Assembly (NCBI GenBank): GCA_032622095.1
Contig: CP136068.1
Location: 128,159,989-128,223,988, forward strand
Direction of reading: 5' to 3'
DNA from: Siphonodentalium dalli
Lineage: Eukaryota > Mollusca > Scaphopoda > Gadilida > Siphonodentaliidae
Length of the DNA: 64,000 bases
In this document: positions 1-14,200 of the stretch, one piece after another
How positions within the stretch are numbered: the stretch's first letter is position 1
How the letters are laid out: every line of letters begins with the position of its first letter
Position numbers and translations under genes: made by a program
The notes under the pieces: generated by a model
What the model was told of the DNA's origin: nothing
The model's database searches: none
The model's input: the letters and a program-made list of their open reading frames with translations, nothing else

Positions 1-1670
1 TGGATTTGCTTTAAGAAACACGGACGTATACATAAATCAGATACGCATACTTAGAACACATTCACTTCGTGTATATACTGAAGTATACCACGTATATAGT
101 CCACAAAGACATAGCCCTGCATGTGAAAACTCAGTTTAACTATACATTAAAGAGCGTTTATACGTGATTTACCTGTGAAAATGGAAATTTTTATACATCA
201 TATCACATAGAGGTACCGTACTTGCTTTAAGAATATGGACAGGTATAGGCACAATCATAACAACAATGGAGACCAGCGTTCTTACACAGAAATCAGTAAT
301 TTATGCACTAAAATGGTAACAACAATGAAAAATATACACTCTGTGAACTGCCATAGACATCAGAACTATTAAGAATTTATGAGTTGTCTCGCTTGTTTAG
401 TTGCGATACATGATGCAATAATTTGAGTTACCAACAATAAAACAGTATTGACGCTATATATTATCCATATACCGACGGTTTTAGACTATATTTCTACTAA
501 TAATGCTATTAAATGAACGACAATTAAGAGAAATGAACTATGAATGCATATATGAAGTCAATATGTATACACGCGTCCACATAGCAGGCCTTTTCCAGAC
601 CAATGTTTGATACCCCCGTATAAAATAGAGCGTTTTGAGAAGAATATGTGAAATTAATATGCACATGTGTTCACATAGTAGGTCTTATCGTCATATGAAA
701 CTGCCACGTAGTACATGCTTTGTTTCCTCTGTATAACAGACTAAATGTATAGGATGTACAATACATATAATTGGTGAAAAGAATACATGAAGTATTTATG
801 CATTAGTCTACACCATATGGGCTCTTTATTGTCTCCATGTAATGGAGATTTTAGACTAAATTTCTTCTAATAATGCTATAAATGAACGATAATAAAGAGA
901 AATGAACGATTAAAGAATACATCAAGTAAATATGTATACACGCATCCACATAGTAGGTCTTTTCCAGACCAATGTTTTGATGCCTCTGTATTAACAGAGA
1001 GCTTGGAGTATATATGAATGAACGGTAAGGAATATGTGAAATTAATATAGACATGTGTTCGCATAGTAGCCCTATCGGGGGCATGTTTCCTTAAATGGTA
1101 GCAATAATGAAAATTTACACTGTGTATTACAAACCACTCAAGGCTTCAAAAATATTACTAATTTTTGTGTTGTGATCAGTTGTCTCGCTTGTTTAGCTGC
1201 GATACATGATTCAATAATTTCATTTACCGCCAATAAAGCAGTATTGACTGGTATTGACGCATTATTTTCTCAATATAACGGCGAGTTTAGATTCCTACTA
1301 ATAATGCTATAAATTAACGACAATAAAGAGAAATCAAAGATTAAAGAGTACATCGAATAAATGTGTATACACGCGTTCCGCTCGTATGCCTTTTCCAGAC
1401 CAATGGTTGATAACCCCCTACATAATAGAGCGTTTTGATAAGAACATGTGTCCACATAGTAGGCCTTTCGTGACATGAGACTGCCACTTGGTACAGACTG
1501 TCACTTGGTACATGCTTTGTTTACTCTGTATAACAGCCTATCTTGATGGGAGTTATAATACATATAATTGATGAAAATAATGCATGAAGTAAGTATTTAT
1601 ACACTAGTCTACATAATATGGGCTCTTTAGTTTCTCCATTTAATGGAGATTTTAGAGTAATAATATGAAT
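1..1670. repeat. Degenerate AT-rich tandem repeat, ~370-430 bp period
   Basis: Blocks recur in the same order with many substitutions. The phrase CTTTTCCAGACCAATG occurs near 588, 958 and 1,390, and a TAATGCTAT-AATGAACGA block occurs near 499, 870 and 1,301. A longer CTCGCTTGTTTAG block near 386 and 1,172 suggests a ~790-bp dimeric arrangement. Small ORFs here (for example 851-1,084 and 1,270-1,476 on the - strand) are repeat copies and share peptide fragments with one another. I see no gene. The first 360 bases show no clear repeat unit and no coding signal. Confidence 0.7.
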
Positions 1671-3084
1671 GAACTATGACTAGAATACATCGAAGAACCA
1701 GACACCAATGCCATACTCCTACCATCCATGGAGCAAGTAATATACATGATATAAGACATAAAATACAACAGACAGTATCGTGTGCAACCGCTAAGGTATC
1801 ATATGAATGAACCGTCATACACAATGATGTTACAACCAAAACTGCCTTATGGACGAAATACTGGAACTGATTATACATTTGATACACGACATGTCATTCC
1901 ACTTTATACATGGTCAGTTAGATATCTTGCGAAAGTGACGTGCACCTTTAAGGTATGTGACCAAAATGTGTTGTATTGTATTTTATATATATGACCATTT
2001 CTGCAGTAAATAACGACACATCATTACTAGTGGGACTATGTGTGAAGCTCTTTGAATTAAATGAGCTTACTATGGTGGACATGTTTAACCAGATACGTTC
2101 TTCAAATAATGTTGGGATTTAAATTGAAGCTTAATTAGCCCTTCAAGCTTTCCAAATCAAGGTTATGGCGTGAAACAACCTGGAGAGAAAGATTTTATTT
2201 AGTTACTAATGTGGGTTCAAATAGAAACACATGGCGAAGGCCATGATTCGAGCCTGTATGGCGCTTCATAGCCCATTAAAGGCGCGCCGATGGGTGTGGT
2301 TAACTTTAATATGTCATGTGTAGGCCAGAAGCCACGAGGAACCCATTGCTGTCCATGTCTGTACCCCATATATACTGCTATATGCAGTCGACCTACCTAG
2401 GACCTCAGTTTCTCCTTTCCTGTGTGGCTATTCCAAACCCATTTAGTGCAATGCGTTTGAAAATATACAGAGCGTTATTAAGAAGGATCGCTGATGCGTA
2501 TAATATAACCAATATTTAGTCAAAATTTTAAGAAAACCCATTATTGAAACATTGCGTTTGATAGTGTTGGGATTTGACCATATAATGGTTATCAGTGAAG
2601 TGATGACATGTGCACTAAATGACCTCAGTCAGTAAAGGCTAGTTCAGACCATATGAGAACCACACTCACCACCCATGCCTATACCCAAACAAACACCATG
2701 GCGACAGCGAAACACTACGAAGCTTCTCCCCACACGGACACTGTTGTCTTCCATGGATAATTTCTGATCCCATGTTGAGACCAAATTTCAGCCAAAGGGA
2801 ACCCGTGGTTTCTGAGAAAATTATATTACAATTATGTACGGATGACGGACGAAGAGTGATTGGTTTTAGTTTCCACACAGATGTGTACCAACACGTTTTG
2901 AGACTGATATAGATGAAGTGTCCCTTTTATTATTGTTACGATGTGAAGTTGGCTAGTTCATACCCGTAGTATCAGTTTCACTGGCCAGTGTCACTTAGAA
3001 ACAATATTACGGATCATTGTCACATACAAAGGTCTTCAAAGGGAAGTCTATAATATGAGTAATATTTTCGCGGGCTTTTAAAGT
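1671..3084. other. Intergenic or intronic DNA, no gene recognised
   Basis: Only short ORFs (62-70 codons) occur, none with a recognisable domain. The part at about 2,640-2,880, read on the - strand, has the GTCCGTC-type microsatellite and 'GGGTTCCC' phrasing common to dispersed repeats of marine invertebrates. It is probably a decayed Helitron-like or similar repeat, but I could not define its ends. Confidence 0.4.
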
Positions 3085-3085
3085 T

Positions 3086-3108
3086 GTATATATATATATA
3101 TATATATA
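3086..3108. repeat. (TA)n microsatellite
   Basis: Uninterrupted TA dinucleotides, about 11 units. Confidence 0.95.
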
Positions 3109-3284
3109 ATAGGTGTGGCTTCACATTAGCAAAGATGTCCCAAAGGAACATGCACACCATGAACGGAGGAAATATTAATAATCAAGGATGTATTCTCAAT
3201 ACAGGGGGAGGGGGTAATTTAATTTGTTACAGTCAATGGAGCGATTAGGAATGAATAAATTATGGAAAACAAGATGTGAAGAGG

Positions 3285-3338
3285 CCTATATGACATATGT
3301 AGAGCGTGCTACCTATATGACATATGTAGAGCGTGCTA
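3285..3338. repeat. 27-bp tandem duplication
   Basis: Two adjacent perfect copies of a 27-bp unit starting CCTATATGACATATG, offset exactly 27 bp (3,285 and 3,312). It looks like a recent slippage or duplication event. Confidence 0.9.
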
Positions 3339-3723
3339 ACGGATTTAGTCATAGAAAGAGTAATATCCAAGATGGATGCTTCGTTCAAATTCTATAGAGC
3401 CCATCTGGAGGTGCTACTAAACAAGGAATTTTTACAAAAACTTGGAGATGAAAGTGGATATTCGAAGATTATGAGGGATTAGAAGTTGTAAGAAAAAGAA
3501 GAGCGAATAAAAACAGGAAGTGGTAGATAAAAAAGAGGGATAAAAAAAAAAAGATAACAAAGAAAATTATGAATAAATAGAGGATATCCACCCTTTTTCA
3601 GTGGATATGGGTTATATCTCATGAGTCATGACAAAACATTGAATTTCCACGATATGATCAAATAATAAGCATGTGATACAACGCTTAGCCGATAGGTGTG
3701 GAGTCAGCCGGTAGGTTTCACGA

Positions 3724-3845
3724 GGGATTGCGTCAGATTCCAATGATTCAGGCGTTGCGCCGGAAGTAGGGATTGCGCCAGATTCGAATGACTCAGGCAT
3801 TGCGCCAGAAGTAGGGATTGCATCAGATTCGAATGACAGGCATTG
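3724..3845. repeat. 45-bp minisatellite (2.7 units)
   Basis: Units begin GGGATTGC at 3,724, 3,769 and 3,814, exactly 45 bp apart and about 85-90% identical. Because 45 is divisible by three, the - strand reads as a 15-residue peptide repeat (ESFESGAIPTSGATP-like) inside a 62-codon ORF at 3,612-3,800. I regard that ORF as a consequence of the repeat, with no independent sign of coding. Confidence 0.85.
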
Positions 3846-3974
3846 CAGGAGGCATAGTTTCTTATGGGCTGGATCTTATTCTAGGGTTTAGGAGACGTGT
3901 GTAGACCACTCAATATCCCCTCAGGTGTAGTGTGGAACCCTCAGAAGTGGCAGTGGGTTAGATATATTAAAAGA

Positions 3975-4275
3975 CCGTTAATTTTAATTTAATTTTAAAT
4001 TATTTTTGAATTTTAGAAAAAGTTGAAGTTTTTTAAGTTTTTCATATTTTTTTAATTTATGAATTTTTTTTAAAGTTTTTCATTTTTGTTTCTTTTTGAA
4101 AAGTTTTTTAAGTTTTTTGAAATTTTTGAGTATTTTGAAGTTTTTAAAGTTTTTTGAAATTTTTTGAGATTTTGGAAATTTGAGAAATTTTTGAAGTTTT
4201 TGAAACTTTTGAAGTTTTTGAAATTTTTGAAGTTTTTGAAATTTTTGAAGTTTTGAATTTTTTGAAGTTTTCAAT
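3975..4275. repeat. T-rich low-complexity tract with TTTTTGAAG/AAA units
   Basis: Poly-T runs are interspersed with GAAGTTTTTGAAA-type units that are tandem with an ~18-bp period at 4,190-4,270. The Lys/Gln/Phe-rich - strand ORF at 4,080-4,286 is a by-product. Confidence 0.9.
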
Positions 4276-4507
4276 GCGAGTGTCACTTTAACATTATCCC
4301 ACAGTGTGCACCATGTGTTACTTTAACATTCATCCATAGTGAGTGTCACTTTAATAATCATCCCCAGTGAGAGCCTAGTGTCCCTTCAAGACTGAAGCTA
4401 CCCCAACGAGATCATCACGTGATATACATGTAGATAATATTCCGTTCATTATACGATGGTGGACCGAAAGCGGTGCCCTACATATCATCTAGCACCTGAC
4501 CTCAAAT

Positions 4508-4648
4508 AGGTCATGACATATGATGACCTAGGATTATGTAAATTAGCGAGAAAGTAGGTCATGACCTATGATGACCTAGGTCAAACTGCCTAGACTGCAG
4601 AGAATATAGGTCAAACACCGACGGTAGTACTGCAGAGAATGTAGGTCA
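4508..4648. promoter_or_regulatory. Cluster of AGGTCA nuclear-receptor half-sites
   Basis: Half-sites AGGTCA or its complement TGACCT lie at 4,508, 4,556, 4,562, 4,572, 4,578, 4,608 and 4,643. The 12-mer at 4,556-4,567 is AGGTCATGACCT, the zero-spaced palindrome known as TREpal, and 4,572-4,583 is the everted form. Part of the cluster is duplicated in a short tandem repeat containing 'CTAGACTGCAGAGAAT', so the density may be a by-product of repetition. Whether any receptor binds here is unknown. Confidence 0.35.
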
Positions 4649-4730
4649 ACCTGTCTAGACTGCCACCAACTGGGGGCGTTATCATCACATCACACACGCA
4701 CACACACACAAACACACACACACGCACACA

Positions 4731-6863
4731 CGGACGACGGATACCAAGCCATGGCAATAGCTCAAACTTTACAAAGTAAAGTTGAGCTAAAAATGACTCG
4801 TTCCCATCTACATGTCATTGTTAACATCCATGACAAATTTTATGACGATCTGACTAAAGCTACGACCTGTAGCCCGTGCTAAAGGATTTAGTCATGCAAA
4901 GAGTAAAATCGAAGATGGCTGCTGGCGGCCATGTTTTTTGGCCGAATGACCCCAAAATTACTCGTTCCCATCTACATGTCAATATTAACATCCATGACAA
5001 ATTTCATGACGATCAGACGAACAGTACGGCCTGTAGCCCGTGCTAATGGATTGAATTTTGAAATCCAAGATGGCCGATGGCAGCCATGTTTTTCGGCCGA
5101 ATGACCCCAAAATGACTCGTTCCCATCTACATGTCATTGTTAACATTCACAACAAATTTTATGATGATCAGACTAAAGGTACGACCTGTAGCCCGTGCTA
5201 AAGAATTTAGTCATACAAAGAGTAAAAACCAAGATGGCTGCTGGTGGCCATGTTTTTCGGCCGAATGACCCCAAAATGACTTGTTCCCATCTACATGTCA
5301 TTGTTGACATTCATAACAAATTTCATGACAATAAGACGAACAGTACGGCCTGTAGCCCGTGCTAATGGATTGAATTTTGAAATCCAAGATGGCCGATGGC
5401 AGCCATGTTTTTCGGCCGAATGACCCCAAAATGACTCGTTCCCATCTACATGTCATTGTTAACATTCACAACAAATTTTATGATGATCAGACTAAAGGTA
5501 CGACCTGTAGCCCGTGCTAAAGAATTTAGTCATACAAAGAGTAAAATCCAAGATGGCTGCTGGCGGCCATGTTTTTTGGCCGAATGACCCCAAAATGACT
5601 CGTTCCCATCTACATGTCATTGTTAACATTCATGACAAATTTTATGATGATCAGACTAAAGGTACGACCTGAAGCCCGTGCTAAAGGATTTAGTCATACA
5701 AAGAGTAAAATCCAAGATGGCTGCTGGTGGCCATGTTTTTCGGCCGAATGACCCCAAAATGACTCGTTCCCATCTACATGTCAATGTTAACATTCATAAC
5801 AAATGTCATGACAATAAGACGAACAGTACGGCCTGTAGCCCGTGCTAATGGATTGAATTTTGAAATCCAAGATGGCCGATGGCAGCCATGTTTTTCGGCC
5901 AAATGACCCCAAAATGACTCATTCCCATCTACATGTCATTGTTAACATTCATGACAAATTTTATGATGATCAGACTAAAGGTACGACCTGTAGCCCGTGC
6001 TAAAGAATTTAGTCATACAAAGAGTAAAATCCAAGATGGCTGCTGGCGGCCATGTTTTTTGGCCAAATGACCCCAAAATTATTCGTTCCCATCTACATGT
6101 CAATATTAACATCCATGACAAATTTCATGATGATAAGACGAACAGTACGACCTGTGGCCCGTGCTAATGAATTAAATTTTGAAATCAAAGATGGCTGCTG
6201 GCGGCCATGTTTTTGGTCGGAATGACCCCAAAATGACTCGTTCCCATCTACATGCCATTGTTAACATCCATGACAAATTTTATGATTATCAGACTAAAGG
6301 TACGAACTGTAGCCCGTGCTAAAGGATTTAGTCATACAAAGAGTAAAATCCAAGATGGCTGCTGGCGGCCATGTTTTTTGGCCGAATGACCCCAAAATAA
6401 CTCGTTCCCATCTACATGTCATTATTAACATTCATGACAAATTTTATGATGATCAGACTAAAGGTACGACCTGAAGCCCGTGCTAAAGGATTTAGTCATA
6501 CAAAGAGTAAAATCCAAGATGGCTGATGGCGGCCATGTTTTTTGGCCGAATGACCCCAAAATGACTCGTTCCCATCTACATGTCATTGTTAACATTCATA
6601 ACAAATTTCATGACAATAAGACGAACAGTACGGCCTGTAGCCCGTGCTAATGGATTGAATTTTGAAATCCAAGATGGCCGATGGCAGCCATGTTTTTTTT
6701 CCGAATGACCCCAAAATGAATCGTTCCCATCTACATGTCAATGTCAACATCCATGACAAATTTCATAATAATCGGACCAAAGCTACGAACTGTAGCCCGT
6801 GCTAAAGGAAATTGTTGACGCATCACACACGCACACACACACAAACACACACACACGCACACA
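4731..6863 (+). repeat. Higher-order repeat copy 1 (2,133 bp)
   Basis: Measured from CGGACGACGG in one terminal module to the same phrase in the next. It contains 13 monomers, starting near 4,796, 4,960, 5,115, 5,279, 5,434, 5,598, 5,762, 5,918, 6,081, 6,236, 6,400, 6,564 and 6,718, with spacings of 154-164 bp. Confidence 0.9.
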
Positions 6864-8996
6864 CGGACGACGGATACCAAGCCATGGCAATAGCTCAAAC
6901 TTTACAAAGTAAAGTTGAGCTAAAAATGACTCGTTCCCATCTACATGTCATTGTTAACATCCATGACAAATTTTATGACGATCTGACTAAAGCTACGACC
7001 TGTAGCCCGTGCTAAAGGATTTAGTCATGCAAAGAGTAAAATCGAAGATGGCTGCTGGCGGCCATGTTTTTTGGCCGAATGACCCCAAAATTACTCGTTC
7101 CCATCTACATGTCAATATTAACATCCATGACAAATTTCATGACGATCAGACGAACAGTACGGCCTGTAGCCCGTGCTAATGGATTGAATTTTGAAATCCA
7201 AGATGGCCGATGGCAGCCATGTTTTTCGGCCGAATGACCCCAAAATGACTCGTTCCCATCTACATGTCATTGTTAACATTCACAACAAATTTTATGATGA
7301 TCAGACTAAAGGTACGACCTGTAGCCCGTGCTAAAGAATTTAGTCATACAAAGAGTAAAAACCAAGATGGCTGCTGGTGGCCATGTTTTTCGGCCGAATG
7401 ACCCCAAAATGACTTGTTCCCATCTACATGTCATTGTTGACATTCATAACAAATTTCATGACAATAAGACGAACAGTACGGCCTGTAGCCCGTGCTAATG
7501 GATTGAATTTTGAAATCCAAGATGGCCGATGGCAGCCATGTTTTTCGGCCGAATGACCCCAAAATGACTCGTTCCCATCTACATGTCATTGTTAACATTC
7601 ACAACAAATTTTATGATGATCAGACTAAAGGTACGACCTGTAGCCCGTGCTAAAGAATTTAGTCATACAAAGAGTAAAATCCAAGATGGCTGCTGGCGGC
7701 CATGTTTTTTGGCCGAATGACCCCAAAATGACTCGTTCCCATCTACATGTCATTGTTAACATTCATGACAAATTTTATGATGATCAGACTAAAGGTACGA
7801 CCTGAAGCCCGTGCTAAAGGATTTAGTCATACAAAGAGTAAAATCCAAGATGGCTGCTGGTGGCCATGTTTTTCGGCCGAATGACCCCAAAATGACTCGT
7901 TCCCATCTACATGTCAATGTTAACATTCATAACAAATTTCATGACAATAAGACGAACAGTACGGCCTGTAGCCCGTGCTAATGGATTGAATTTTGAAATC
8001 CAAGATGGCCGATGGCAGCCATGTTTTTCGGCCAAATGACCCCAAAATGACTCGTTCCCATCTACATGTCATTGTTAACATTCATGACAAATTTTATGAT
8101 GATCAGACTAAAGGTACGACCTGTAGCCCGTGCTAAAGAATTTAGTCATACAAAGAGTAAAATCCAAGATGGCTGCTGGCGGCCATGTTTTTTGGCCAAA
8201 TGACCCCAAAATTATTCGTTCCCATCTACATGTCAATATTAACATCCATGACAAATTTCATGATGATAAGACGAACAGTACGACCTGTGGCCCGTGCTAA
8301 TGAATTAAATTTTGAAATCAAAGATGGCTGCTGGCGGCCATGTTTTTGGTCGGAATGACCCCAAAATGACTCGTTCCCATCTACATGCCATTGTTAACAT
8401 CCATGACAAATTTTATGATTATCAGACTAAAGGTACGAACTGTAGCCCGTGCTAAAGGATTTAGTCATACAAAGAGTAAAATCCAAGATGGCTGCTGGCG
8501 GCCATGTTTTTTGGCCGAATGACCCCAAAATAACTCGTTCCCATCTACATGTCATTATTAACATTCATGACAAATTTTATGATGATCAGACTAAAGGTAC
8601 GACCTGAAGCCCGTGCTAAAGGATTTAGTCATACAAAGAGTAAAATCCAAGATGGCTGATGGCGGCCATGTTTTTTGGCCGAATGACCCCAAAATGACTC
8701 GTTCCCATCTACATGTCATTGTTAACATTCATAACAAATTTCATGACAATAAGACGAACAGTACGGCCTGTAGCCCGTGCTAATGGATTGAATTTTGAAA
8801 TCCAAGATGGCCGATGGCAGCCATGTTTTTTTTCCGAATGACCCCAAAATGAATCGTTCCCATCTACATGTCAATGTCAACATCCATGACAAATTTCATA
8901 ATAATCGGACCAAAGGTACGAACTGTAGCCCGTGCTAAAGGAAATTGTTGACGCATCACACACGCACACACACACAAACACACACACACGCACACA
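6864..8996 (+). repeat. Higher-order repeat copy 2 (2,133 bp)
   Basis: Exactly the same length as copy 1 and differing by only scattered substitutions, for example AAATGTCATGAC in copy 1 versus AAATTTCATGAC here. Confidence 0.9.
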
Positions 8997-11284
8997 CGGA
9001 CGACGGATACCAAGCCATGGCAATAGCTCAAACTTTACAAAGTAAAGTTGAGCTAAAAATGACTCGTTCCCATCTACATGTCATTGTTAACATCCATGAC
9101 AAATTTTATGACGATCTGACTAAAGCTACGACCTGTAGCCCGTGCTAAAGGATTTAGTCATGCAAAGAGTAAAATCGAAGATGGCTGCTGGCGCCCATGT
9201 TTTTTGGCCGAATGACCCCAAAATTACTCGTTCCCATCTACATGTCAATATTAACATCCATGACAAATTTCATGACGATCAGACGAACAGTACGGCCTGT
9301 AGCCCGTGCTAATGGATTGAATTTTGAAATCCAAGATGGCCGATGGCAGCCATGTTTTTCGGCCGAATGACCCCAAAATGACTCGTTCCCATCTACATGT
9401 CATTGTTAACATTCACAACAAATTTTATGATGATCAGACTAAAGGTACGACCTGTAGCCCGTGCTAAAGAATTTAGTCATACAAAGAGTAAAAACTAAGA
9501 TGGCTGCTGGTGGCCATGTTTTTCGGCCGAATGACCCCAAAATGACTCGTTCCCATCTACATGTCATTGTTGACATTCATAACAAATTTCATGTCAATAA
9601 GACGAACAGTACGGCCTGTAGCCCGTGCTAATGGATTGAATTTTGAAATCCAAGATGGCCGATGGCAGCCATGTTTTTCGGCCGAATGACCCCAAAATGA
9701 CTCGTTCCCATCTACATGTCATTGTTAACATTCACAACAAATTTTATGATGATCATACTAAAGGTACGACCTGTAGCCCGTGCTAAAGAATTTAGTCATA
9801 CAAAGAGTAAAATCCAAGATGGCTGCTGGCGGCCATGTTTTTTGGCCGAATGACCCCAAAATGACTCGTTCCCATCTACATGTCATTGTTAACATTCATG
9901 ACAAATTTTATGATGATCAGACTAAAGGTACGACCTGAAGCCCGTGCTAAAGGATTTAGTCATACAAAGAGTAAAATCCAAGATGGCTGCTGGTGGCCAT
10001 GTTTTTCGGCCGAATGACCCCAAAATGACTCGTTCCCATCCACATGTCAATGTTAACATTCATAACAAATTTCATGACAATAAGACGAACAGTACGGCCT
10101 GTAGCCCGTGCTAATGGATTGAATTTTGAAATCCAAGATGGCCGATGGCAGCCATGTTTTTCGGCCAAATGACCCCAAAATGACTCGTTCCCATCTACAT
10201 GTCATTGTTAACATTCATGACAAATTTTATGATGATCAGACTAAAGGTACGACCTGTAGCCCGTGCTAAAGAATTTAGTCATACAAAGAGTAAAATCCAA
10301 GATGGCTGCTGGCGGCCATGTTTTTTGGCCAAATGACCCCAAAATGATTCGTTCCCATCTACATGTCAATATTAACATCCATGACAAATTTCATGATGAT
10401 AAGACGAACAGTACGACCTGTGGCCCGTGCTAATGAATTAAATTTTGAAATCAAAGATGGCTGCTGGTGGCCATGTTTTTCGGCCGAATGACCCCAAAAT
10501 GACTCGTTCCCATCTACATGTCAATGTTAACATTCATAACAAATTTCATGACAATAAGACGAACAGTACGGCCTGTAGCCCGTGCTAATGGATTGAATTT
10601 TGAAATCCAAGATGGCCGATGGCAGCCATGTTTTTCGGCCAAATGACCCCAAAATGACTCGTTCCCATCTACATGTCATTGTTAACATTCATGACAAATT
10701 TTATGATGATCAGACTAAAGGTACGAACTGTAGCCCGTGCTAAAGGATTTAGTCATACAAAGAGTAAAATCCAAGATGGCTGCTGGCGGCCATGTTTTTT
10801 GGCCGAATGACCCCAAAATAACTCGTTCCCATCTACATGTTATTATTAACATTCATGACAAATTTTATGATGATCAGACTAAAGGTACGACCTGAAGCCC
10901 GTGCTAAAGGATTTAGTCATACAAAGAGTAAAATCCAAGATGGCTGATGGCGGCCATGTTTTTTGGCCGAATGACCCCAAAATGACTCGTCCCCATCTAC
11001 ATGTCATTGTTAACATTCATAACAAATTTCATGACAATAAGACGAACAGTACGGCCTGTAGCCCGTGCTAATGGATTGAATTTTGAAATCCAAGATGGCC
11101 GATGGCAGCCATGTTTTTTTTCCGAATGACCCCAAAATGAATCGTTCCCATCTACATGTCAATGTCAACATCCATGACAAATTTCATAATAATCGGACCA
11201 AAGGTACGAACTGTAGCCCGTGCTAAAGGAAATTGTTGACGCATCACACACGCACACACACACAAACACACACACACGCACACA
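8997..11284 (+). repeat. Higher-order repeat copy 3 (2,288 bp, one extra monomer)
   Basis: Same order as copies 1 and 2 but 155 bp longer, which is one class B monomer length. The difference lies around 10,330-10,730, where a block equivalent to the preceding class A/B pair is repeated. This is what unequal crossing-over or gene conversion between monomers would leave. Confidence 0.85.
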
Positions 11285-14200
11285 CGGACGACGGATACCA
11301 AGCCATGGCAATAGCTCAAACTTTACAAAGTAAAGTTGAGCTAAAAATGACTCGTTCCCATCTACATGTCATTGTTAACATCCATGACAAATTTTATGAC
11401 GATCTGACTAAAGCTACGACCTGTAGCCCGTGCTAAAGGATTTAGTCATGCAAAGAGTAAAATCGAAGATGGCTGCTGGCGGCCATGTTTTTTGGCCGAA
11501 TGACCCCAAAATTACTCGTTCCCATCTACATGTCAATATTAACATCCATGACAAATTTCATGACGATCAGACGAACAGTACGGCCTGTAGCCCGTGCTAA
11601 TAGATTGAATTTTGAAATCTAAGATGGCCGCTGGCGGCCATGTTTTTTTTCCGTATGACCCCAAAATGAATCATTCCGGTACAAATGTTGATGTTAACAG
11701 CTATGACAAATTTCATAATGATCCGATCAAAGGTACGACCTGTAGCCTCTATTGTTGACGCGTTACGTACACACGCACACATGGACGACGGACGACAAAG
11801 CCATGGCAATAGCTCAAACTTTACAAAGTAAAGTTGAGCTAATAATGACATCCAAGACAAATTTCAAGATTATCAGACTAACAGTATGACCTGTAGCCTG
11901 TGCTAATGGATTAAATTTTGAAATCAAAGATGGCCACTGGCGACCATGTTTTTTGACCGAATGACCCCAAAATGATTCGTTCCCATCTACATGCCATTGT
12001 TAACATCCATGACAAATTTTATGATGATCAGATTAAAGGTACGAACTGTAGCCCGTGCTAAAGGATTTAATCATACAAAGAGTGAAATCCAAGATGGCTG
12101 CTGGTGGCCTTTTGTTTTTGGCCGAATGACCCCAAAATGACCCAGTCCCATCTACATGTCATTATTAACATTCATGACAAATTTTATGATGATCAGACAA
12201 AAGGTATGACCAGTAGCCCGTGCTAAAGGATTTAGTCATACAAAGAGTAAAATCCAAGATGGCTGCTGGCGGCCATCTTTTTTGGCCAAATGACACCAAA
12301 ATGACTCGTTCCAATCTACATGTCATTGTTAACATCCATGACAAATTTTATGATGATCAGACTAAAGGTACGACCTGCAGCCCGTGATAAAGAATTTAGT
12401 CATACAAAGAGTAAAATCTAAGATGGCTGCTGGTGGCCATGTTTTTTGGCCGAATGACCCCAAAATTACTCGTTCCCATCTACATGTAAATATTATCATC
12501 CATGACAAATTTCATGATGATCAGACAATCAGTACGACCTGTGGCCCGTGCTAATGGATTGAATTTTGAAAACAAAGATGGTCACTGGCGGCCATGTTTT
12601 TTGTCCGAATGACCCCAAAATGCCTCGTTCCCATCTACATTCCAATTTCAACAACCATGATAAATTTCATGATTATCAGACTAAAGGTACGACCTGTAGC
12701 CCGTGCTAAAGGATTTAGTCATACAAAGAGTAAAATCCAAGATGGCTGCTGCCGGCCATGATTTTTGTCCGAATAACCCAAAAATGACTCGTTCCCATCT
12801 ACATGTCATTGTTAACATCCATGACAAATTTTATGACGATCTGAATAAAGGTACGACCTGTAGCCCGTGCTAAAGGATTTAGTCATACAAAGAGTAAAAT
12901 CCAAGATGGCTGCTGGCGGCCATCTTTTTTGGCCGAATGACCCCAAAATGACTCGTTCCCATCTACATGTCATTGTTAACATCCATGACAAATTTTATGA
13001 TGATCAGACTAAAGGTACGACCTGCAGCCCGTGATAAAGAATTTAGTCATACAAAGAGTAAAATCTAAGATGGCTGCTGGTGGCCATGTTTTTTGGCCGA
13101 ATGACCCCAAAATTACTCGTTCCCATCTACATGTAAATATTATCATCCATGACAAATTTCATGATGATCAGACAATCAGTACGACCTGTGGCCCGTGCTA
13201 ATGGATTAAATTTTGAAATCCAAGATGGCCGCTGGCGGCCATGTTTTTTGTCCGAATGACCCTAAAATGACTCGTTCCCATCTACATTCCAATATCAACA
13301 GCCATGACAAATTATATAATGATCAGACTAAAGATACGACCTGTAGCCCGTGCTAAAGGATTTAGTCATACAAAGAGTAAAATCCAAGATGGCTGCTGAC
13401 GGCCATGTTTTTTGGCCGAATGACCCCAAAATGACTCGTTCCCATCTACATGTCATTATTAACATTCTTGACAAATTTTATGATGATCAGACTAAAAGTA
13501 GGACCTGTAGCCCGTGCTAAAGGATTTAGTCATGCAAAGAGTAAAATCCAAGACGGCTGCTGGCGGCCATGTGTTTTTGCCGATTGACCCCAAAATGACT
13601 CGTTCCAATCTACATGTCATTGTTAACATCCATGACAAATTTGATGATGATCAGACTAAATGTACCACCTGTAGCCCGTGCTAAAGAATTTAGTCATACA
13701 AAGAGTAAAATCCAAGATGGCTGCTGGCGGCCATGTTTTTGGGCCGAATGACCCCAAAATTACTCGTTCCCATCTACATGTCAATATTAACATCCATGAC
13801 AAATTTCATAACGATCAGACGAACAGTGCGACCTGTGGCCCGTGCTAATGGATTGAATTTGAAAACAAAGATGGCCACTGGCGGCCATGTTTTTTGTCCG
13901 AATGACCCCAAAATGACTCGTTCCCATCTACATTTCAATTTCAACAGCCATGATAAATTTCATGATTATCAGACTAAAGGTACGACCTGTAGCCTGTGCT
14001 AAAGGATTTAGTCATACAAAGAGTAAAATCCAAGATAGCTGCTGACGGCCATGTTTTTTGGCCGAATGACTCCAAAATGACTCGTTCCCATCTACATGTC
14101 ATTATTAACATTCTTGACAAATTTTATGATGATCAGACTAAAAGTAGGACCTGTAGCCCGTGCTAAAGGATTTAGTCATGCAAAGAGTAAAATCCAAGAC

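Noticed and set aside
4080-4286. Lys/Gln/Phe-rich 68-codon ORF
   Set aside because: It translates a (TTTTTGAAG)n-type low-complexity tract.
6812-11436. Three identical 67-codon ORFs (6,812; 8,945; 11,233) as a conserved small gene
   Set aside because: They lie in the microsatellite/hairpin module and first monomer of each higher-order repeat. Their identity is explained by DNA-level duplication; the product starts as a His/Thr run encoded by CA repeats.
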